The notes under the pieces: model-generated
Seen by the model: the letters and a program-made list of their open reading frames with translations, nothing else
Told to the model about the DNA's origin: nothing
Databases searched by the model: none
Program-made: the position numbers and the translations under genes
Shown here: in pieces, positions 6,401-9,421 of the stretch
How positions within the stretch are numbered: position 1 is the stretch's first letter
How the letters are laid out: each line of letters begins with the position of its first letter
Source: an uncultured Bacilli bacterium
GTDB taxonomy: Bacteria > Bacillota_I > Bacilli_A > RF39 > UBA660
Assembly: GCA_910583745.1 (NCBI GenBank)
Contig: CAJTZC010000035.1
Location: 1 to 9,421 of the forward strand
DNA length: 9,421 nt
Reading direction: 5' to 3'

Positions 6401-7497
6401 TTTCTTTCATTTATAATGGGTTTGTTTAAAAAATCCATCTCTACACTTGCATCTCCTGTCAATTCGTAATATACGAGTGCAGCATTCTTTTCGACTTCTT
6501 CGCTTCTTCCTTGCATTTTATATCGAAGTTTATCTGTATTTAACGATTTTAAATGATTTTTCCCTTTCTCGGTAAATCCTAGAATTCTGTAAGCTTCTGC
6601 ATCTGTGTTCATATCTTCTTTTTCTATCCCGAGAAGTATATGTATGAGCATTCTTTTCAGTCGAGAAGTCGTATATCGTTTGGATTTTATCTTTTCGATG
6701 AGTTCCTCCAGTGTTTGGGAAGATAAAATCTCTTTTTTTAGTTTGTTTTCTAGGCCTTCATCGACACCTAAGAACCTTTCGAGGTGTTTTTCTGTAATGA
6801 TACGGTATTTTAAAAGCGAGAACATCTTCTCTTCATCTATCCTGTTTATAAAGGCTCTATCGTATTTCGGAATGTATTTGTCTATGGAACAGCCTTTCTT
6901 GATTTTTTTTCTCACGTTTGAGGCACTTACAATCGCATCGTCTAACACATCGTCTCGGAAGTCATTCGTCCTCTGTATGGCGACGGGATCGATGGAGGCG
7001 CATAATTTTTTGATGGCTTTTATGTAAGAAACTCCTAATAAATCGTTGCTTTTTAAGGTTATGCCGAGCGATTTTGACAGGCTCGTCGGGTAGTTCGTGC
7101 CGTTTTTTAAATGGTCTTTCACTCTCTCGTCGAACTCTTCTTCTGTTTGAGAGTGTGCGATGGCTTTCAGTTGTTCTATATCACTCGATTCACTTCCGAA
7201 TACAATCGTGTCCACTTCGGCAAGACTGAGAGCTCTGACGGCATAGTAAGCGAAGTAATCGGCTGAGTTCGTTCCATAAAGAGTAGGAAGTTCGATGACG
7301 AGGTCGACACCGTAGTCGAGTGCAATTTTCGTCTTATTCCACTTGCTGATGATGGAGACGTCTCCTCTTTCTAAGAAGTAACTTCCCAAGACCAAGATGA
7401 GAACTGAATCGGGGTACATCTCTTTAATCGTATCGATGTGGTATACATGTCCATTGTGGAAAGGGTTGTATTCACATATTAGGCCAATTTTTTTCAT
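6391..7497 (-). CDS. tmcAL: tRNA(Met) cytidine acetate ligase TmcAL
   Basis: TmcAL uses ATP and acetate to make N4-acetylcytidine at the wobble base of elongator tRNA-Met in the cytoplasm. The N-terminus IGLICEYNPFHNGHVYH carries the HxGH nucleotidyltransferase motif (H14, N15, G16, H17), followed by a SKW..TKIAL.YGVDLVIELP segment and an FGSES motif at about 100. NGTNYP (132-137), NDLLGVSYIKAI, and SASNVRKKI (about 191-199) complete the adenylylation core. RYTTSRLKRMLIHILLGI at about 274-291 is the conserved C-terminal tRNA-binding helix. At 368 residues it is somewhat shorter than the usual ~400. The loop that usually reads SGNFVQRG is here LGSYFLERG. Transcription is on the minus strand from an extended -10 at 7514-7522; GTGAT five bases before the ATG is a modest ribosome site. 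The older family name is YlbM/COG1323. Confidence 0.95.
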   Translation of the reverse strand: MKKIGLICEYNPFHNGHVYHIDTIKEMYPDSVLILVLGSYFLERGDVSIISKWNKTKIALDYGVDLVIELPTLYGTNSADYFAYYAVRALSLAEVDTIVFGSESSDIEQLKAIAHSQTEEEFDERVKDHLKNGTNYPTSLSKSLGITLKSNDLLGVSYIKAIKKLCASIDPVAIQRTNDFRDDVLDDAIVSASNVRKKIKKGCSIDKYIPKYDRAFINRIDEEKMFSLLKYRIITEKHLERFLGVDEGLENKLKKEILSSQTLEELIEKIKSKRYTTSRLKRMLIHILLGIEKEDMNTDAEAYRILGFTEKGKNHLKSLNTDKLRYKMQGRSEEVEKNAALVYYELTGDASVEMDFLNKPIINERKRP

Positions 7498-7513
7498 AGT
7501 GCATCACGAGTCT

Positions 7514-7542
7514 ATTTTAGCAAATTATCGGTCGTTCTACAA
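7514..7542 (-). promoter_or_regulatory. Promoter of tmcAL
   Basis: On the minus strand TTGTAG (7537-7542) is separated by exactly 17 bases from TAAAAT (7514-7519), which has a TGC extension (7520-7522). Transcription would begin near 7507, giving a leader of only about ten bases before ATG 7497. Confidence 0.75.
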
Positions 7543-7594
7543 GTTGATGGGATTTTGGTGTTTATTTTTAAAAGATGCACAATCTATTATAAAG

Positions 7595-8242
7595 ATGAAC
7601 TGTGTGGAAAAAAGAAAGATTTCATTCGACAAATATTTTAGGACATTTTTAATCGTATCTATTTTAGAGACTTTTTACGAAGTAATCGTATACGTCATCG
7701 AATATTTTATCGACAATGGTCGATTCGGTTGGTCGAGAAGAAGTGGTGTCTTCTTCGGACCTATAAGTCCTGTCTACGGGTTTGGTGCCGTTTTTATGTT
7801 GTTCTTTCTCGGGAAGAGAGAGGAGAAATGGTGGCAAGACCTTTTGAAGGCTGCCATTCTAGGCGGTGTTGCAGAGTTTGCTCTCAGTTTTATACAAGAA
7901 CTTGTGACGGGGACGAGGTCATGGGATTATAGCAATAAAATGCTCAACATCGACGAGAGAACGACGATTCCTTACATGTTCGGGTGGGGCATCGCAGGAT
8001 TACTTTTCATCAAATGGTTCTATCCGTTTATGTGTCAACTCCTAAGTAGAATTCCTGTCAACATTTACAACACCATTACACCTCTTCTCGTCGCGATTGT
8101 TTTCTTGGACTTGTTTGTAACTTGGTCAGCACTTTGGAGAAAAGAACTCAGAGATAAGCGTGAGAAACCTTACACTTTTGTAGGAGAGTATTACGCCATC
8201 TTTTTTAACGACGACTTTATTAAAAGAAATATTCGAATATGA
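7595..8242 (+). CDS. Putative ABC-transporter type IV / CmpB-like membrane protein (PF06541)
   Basis: The 215-residue product has about five membrane helices (roughly 14-37, 56-73, 84-103, 125-143 and 160-177). GPISPVYGFGA at 55-65 and RSWDYSNKMLNI at about 108-119 are the two hallmark motifs of PF06541 (GP..P.YG.GA and R.WDYS....N), and the spacing of helices around them agrees. Despite the family label, no ATP-binding partner is nearby and transport is unproven. The start is uncertain. The frame stays open to 7397 but would then overlap tmcAL and its promoter, so the first Met after the spacer, 7595, is chosen; the first helix begins soon after it. No clear Shine-Dalgarno precedes it; a GTG at 7604 is an alternative. 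It is divergent from tmcAL and ends in TGA within a palindrome. Confidence 0.78.
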   Translation: MNCVEKRKISFDKYFRTFLIVSILETFYEVIVYVIEYFIDNGRFGWSRRSGVFFGPISPVYGFGAVFMLFFLGKREEKWWQDLLKAAILGGVAEFALSFIQELVTGTRSWDYSNKMLNIDERTTIPYMFGWGIAGLLFIKWFYPFMCQLLSRIPVNIYNTITPLLVAIVFLDLFVTWSALWRKELRDKREKPYTFVGEYYAIFFNDDFIKRNIRI

Positions 8243-8260
8243 AAGAAAAATAATTCGAAT
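8229..8260. repeat. Pair of ATTCGAAT palindromes at the end of the CmpB-like gene
   Basis: The perfect 12-base palindrome ATATTCGAATAT (8229-8240) overlaps the stop codon, and its 8-base core ATTCGAAT recurs at 8253-8260, 22 bases later, start to start. The two copies could pair with each other in RNA or bind a dimeric protein. No T tract follows, so they are not a standard terminator. Confidence 0.45.
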
Positions 8261-8262
8261 GG

Positions 8263-8290
8263 TTGTATATTTAAGCAAGCAAAATATAAT
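8263..8290 (+). promoter_or_regulatory. Candidate upstream promoter in the AT-rich spacer
   Basis: TTGTAT (8263-8268) and TATAAT (8285-8290) are separated by 16 bases. A start near 8297 would give a leader of about 160 bases before the surface-protein gene at 8459. One arm of a flanking inverted repeat (8275-8281) lies inside the spacer. In sequence this AT-rich, chance matches are likely. Confidence 0.4.
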
Positions 8291-8317
8291 CAAACAAAAT
8301 ATAATCAAAATGCTTGC
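8275..8317. repeat. 15-bp tandem repeat enclosed by a 7-bp inverted repeat
   Basis: CAAAATATAATCAAA occurs twice without a gap or mismatch (8280-8294 and 8295-8309), each copy carrying a TATAAT. The pair is flanked by GCAAGCA (8275-8281) and its exact complement TGCTTGC (8311-8317). The whole lies about 140 bp before the surface-protein gene. It could be an operator around a promoter or a slippage-prone repeat. As an RNA hairpin its 29-base loop is large. Confidence 0.7.
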
Positions 8318-8400
8318 CTTTAATAAAGATTTATTATAAACTTATAGCATAAACAATACTCACAAAATAAGTACGATGTTTCAAATTACAGTGTTAAAAA

Positions 8401-8428
8401 TCGACACAATTTTCAAAACATGTATGGT
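8401..8428 (+). promoter_or_regulatory. Candidate proximal promoter of the surface-protein gene
   Basis: TCGACA (8401-8406, four of six consensus bases in a TTGACA-like order) and TATGGT (8423-8428) are 16 bases apart. Transcription would start near 8435. AAAGGGA at 8444-8450 is the ribosome site, eight bases before ATG 8459. The rest of the spacer, 8318-8400, is plain AT-rich sequence with no gene or RNA that I can identify. Confidence 0.5.
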
Positions 8429-8458
8429 AGACTGAGTAGAAAGAAAGGGAACAAAAGT

Positions 8459-9421
8459 ATGGAAGAAAAAAATAGCAAAAAAAATATAATCTCATTGATT
8501 GTATTATGCGTATCGATAGTCGCCTTGACGACATCGCTGACTTATGCTTACTTTGTATCTCAAGTGGGAACAAACGAGCAAGAGAAGATTACGATAAGAA
8601 GTGGAGATTTAGCCTTGACGTTTAGAGATATCGATGAGAATGTAGAAAACATAGAGGGCACATGGAGCTTAGGAGATAGTATCGAGAAGGAATTGGTCAT
8701 CGAGAATACGGGAACGAGAGATGGATATGCAAAGATAAGCTGGGATAATTTGATAAATACATACTTGGCAGAATCGTTGACTTATACATTGGAAGAGAAA
8801 AGTGATGAAGAGAATGCAGAATGGAAGACAGTAGAGACAGTAAGTGCAAATGTGCCGAGAAGCGAAAGTGCATCGACACAGCTATTGGCAGACCATTTGT
8901 ATATACCAGCAGGGCACACATACACATATAGAGTAAGAATCACATTTGAAGATTTACCGGATATAGACCAAACAGCAGATTTAAATGCAACATTTATAAC
9001 GAAATTTACATTGAATGAAAGCACAAAGAAACAGACGACAGAAGACAAATTAGCAGATTTAAACCTAAAGATAAGTGAAACAAATCCGACGAACTTCGCA
9101 AATCCAGCGACGACAGATGAAACGGCGAATGGACTGTACAGCATGGCCGATGACTACGGGACAAGTTATTATTTTAGAGGAACAGCACCAAATAACTACA
9201 TAAAATTTGGAAAAAACGCAAGTGGTCAAGACATGTGGTGGAGAATCATTCGTTTCAATGGGAATGGAACAATCAGAATGCAATATGATGGAACAGGAGC
9301 TGTTGGGACTAACACCTACACGAGAGGTTTTGCAATGACAGGCCAAAGATGGAATTCCAACTATGCTGATGCAAAATATGTAGGGTGGATGTTTGGAGGA
9401 GCAAATGGAAGTGCGAGTACG
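8459..9421 (+). CDS. SipW-type signal-peptide surface protein, N-terminal part (runs off the window)
   Basis: 321 codons are visible with no stop before the edge. The start is ATG 8459 with AAAGGGA eight bases upstream. A lysine-rich tip and hydrophobic stretch (about 9-30) end in TYAYF at about 28-32, the pattern of SipW-dependent signal peptides (TasA/camelysin type). Residues 33-200 look like a TasA-like beta domain: an early ITIRSGDL strand, then SLGDSIEKELVIENTG, then YIPAGHTYTYRVRITF. From about 224 a second domain begins with NGLYSMADDYGTSYYFRG, then a KFG and DMWWRIIRFNGNGTIRMQYDG segment, then ending near YVGWMFGG. I recall this as a repeated unit in large surface proteins of gut Firmicutes, with no known function. 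It would be secreted and perhaps wall-attached or fibre-forming, but no anchor is visible. Codons favour ACA, GCA and AGA, unlike the genes to the left. Confidence 0.85.
   Translation, partial: MEEKNSKKNIISLIVLCVSIVALTTSLTYAYFVSQVGTNEQEKITIRSGDLALTFRDIDENVENIEGTWSLGDSIEKELVIENTGTRDGYAKISWDNLINTYLAESLTYTLEEKSDEENAEWKTVETVSANVPRSESASTQLLADHLYIPAGHTYTYRVRITFEDLPDIDQTADLNATFITKFTLNESTKKQTTEDKLADLNLKISETNPTNFANPATTDETANGLYSMADDYGTSYYFRGTAPNNYIKFGKNASGQDMWWRIIRFNGNGTIRMQYDGTGAVGTNTYTRGFAMTGQRWNSNYADAKYVGWMFGGANGSAST

Noticed and set aside
6605..7027. 140-codon plus-strand frame inside tmcAL
   Set aside because: It is Ser/Phe-rich antisense of a conserved enzyme, with no ribosome site or family resemblance.
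7397..7594. Upstream extension of the CmpB-like frame across the start of tmcAL
   Set aside because: It would overlap tmcAL and its promoter on the opposite strand, and its residues look like antisense of the TmcAL N-terminus and spacer.
8280..8309. CRISPR-like repeat
   Set aside because: There are only two adjacent 15-base copies with no spacers and no cas genes.
8243..8458. tRNA or structured small RNA in the AT-rich spacer
   Set aside because: No cloverleaf, conserved T-loop or GC-rich helices were visible; only the repeats and weak promoters can be supported.
8697..9346. Three minus-strand frames opposite the surface-protein gene
   Set aside because: The plus strand carries a signal peptide, a strong ribosome site and recognisable domains; the minus frames lack all of these.

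Overview
The window is AT-rich DNA that looks like a low-GC member of the Bacillota, most like the gut-associated Bacilli/Erysipelotrichia/RF39 type. Supporting signs are the gene families (LemA, DUF5305, DUF1848, YugP-type zinc protease, TmcAL, CmpB-type permease, SipW-type surface protein), the purine-rich Shine-Dalgarno sites and the TATAAT promoters. TGA acts as a normal stop (tmcAL, the CmpB gene) and TGG encodes Trp, so this is not a code-4 mycoplasma. The taxonomic placement is inferred from protein families only.

Layout. (1) Bases 1-358 are debris: a minus-strand transposase fragment with an in-frame stop abuts the 3' end of a plus-strand gene that has lost its beginning. (2) 393-1439 is a DUF5305 membrane protein followed by a weak terminator. 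(3) 1531-6380 is a block of envelope genes on the plus strand in three likely transcription units: lemA-like / DUF1848 / MscS; RDD / YugP-like zinc protease; and a DUF2207-like membrane protein. They have candidate promoters at 1531, 3899 and 5315 and a good terminator at 5256. (4) tmcAL (tRNA-Met ac4C ligase) lies on the minus strand. It converges with the DUF2207-like gene on a shared bidirectional hairpin and has its own extended -10 promoter. (5) Divergent from it is a CmpB-type (PF06541) membrane protein. (6) After 216 bp of very AT-rich spacer with a 15-bp tandem repeat inside an inverted repeat comes a SipW-type signal-peptide surface protein that runs off the right edge.

How the genes may fit together. 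LemA, MscS, RDD, YugP and DUF2207 are all membrane proteins, and LemA and DUF2207 proteins recur together in many genomes, so the centre of the window reads as an envelope-homeostasis neighbourhood. DUF5305 and the SipW-type protein at opposite ends both point to a SipW/TasA-like extracellular system, whose signal peptidase is not in the window. tmcAL is a housekeeping translation gene. No tRNA, rRNA, CRISPR array or complete mobile element was seen.
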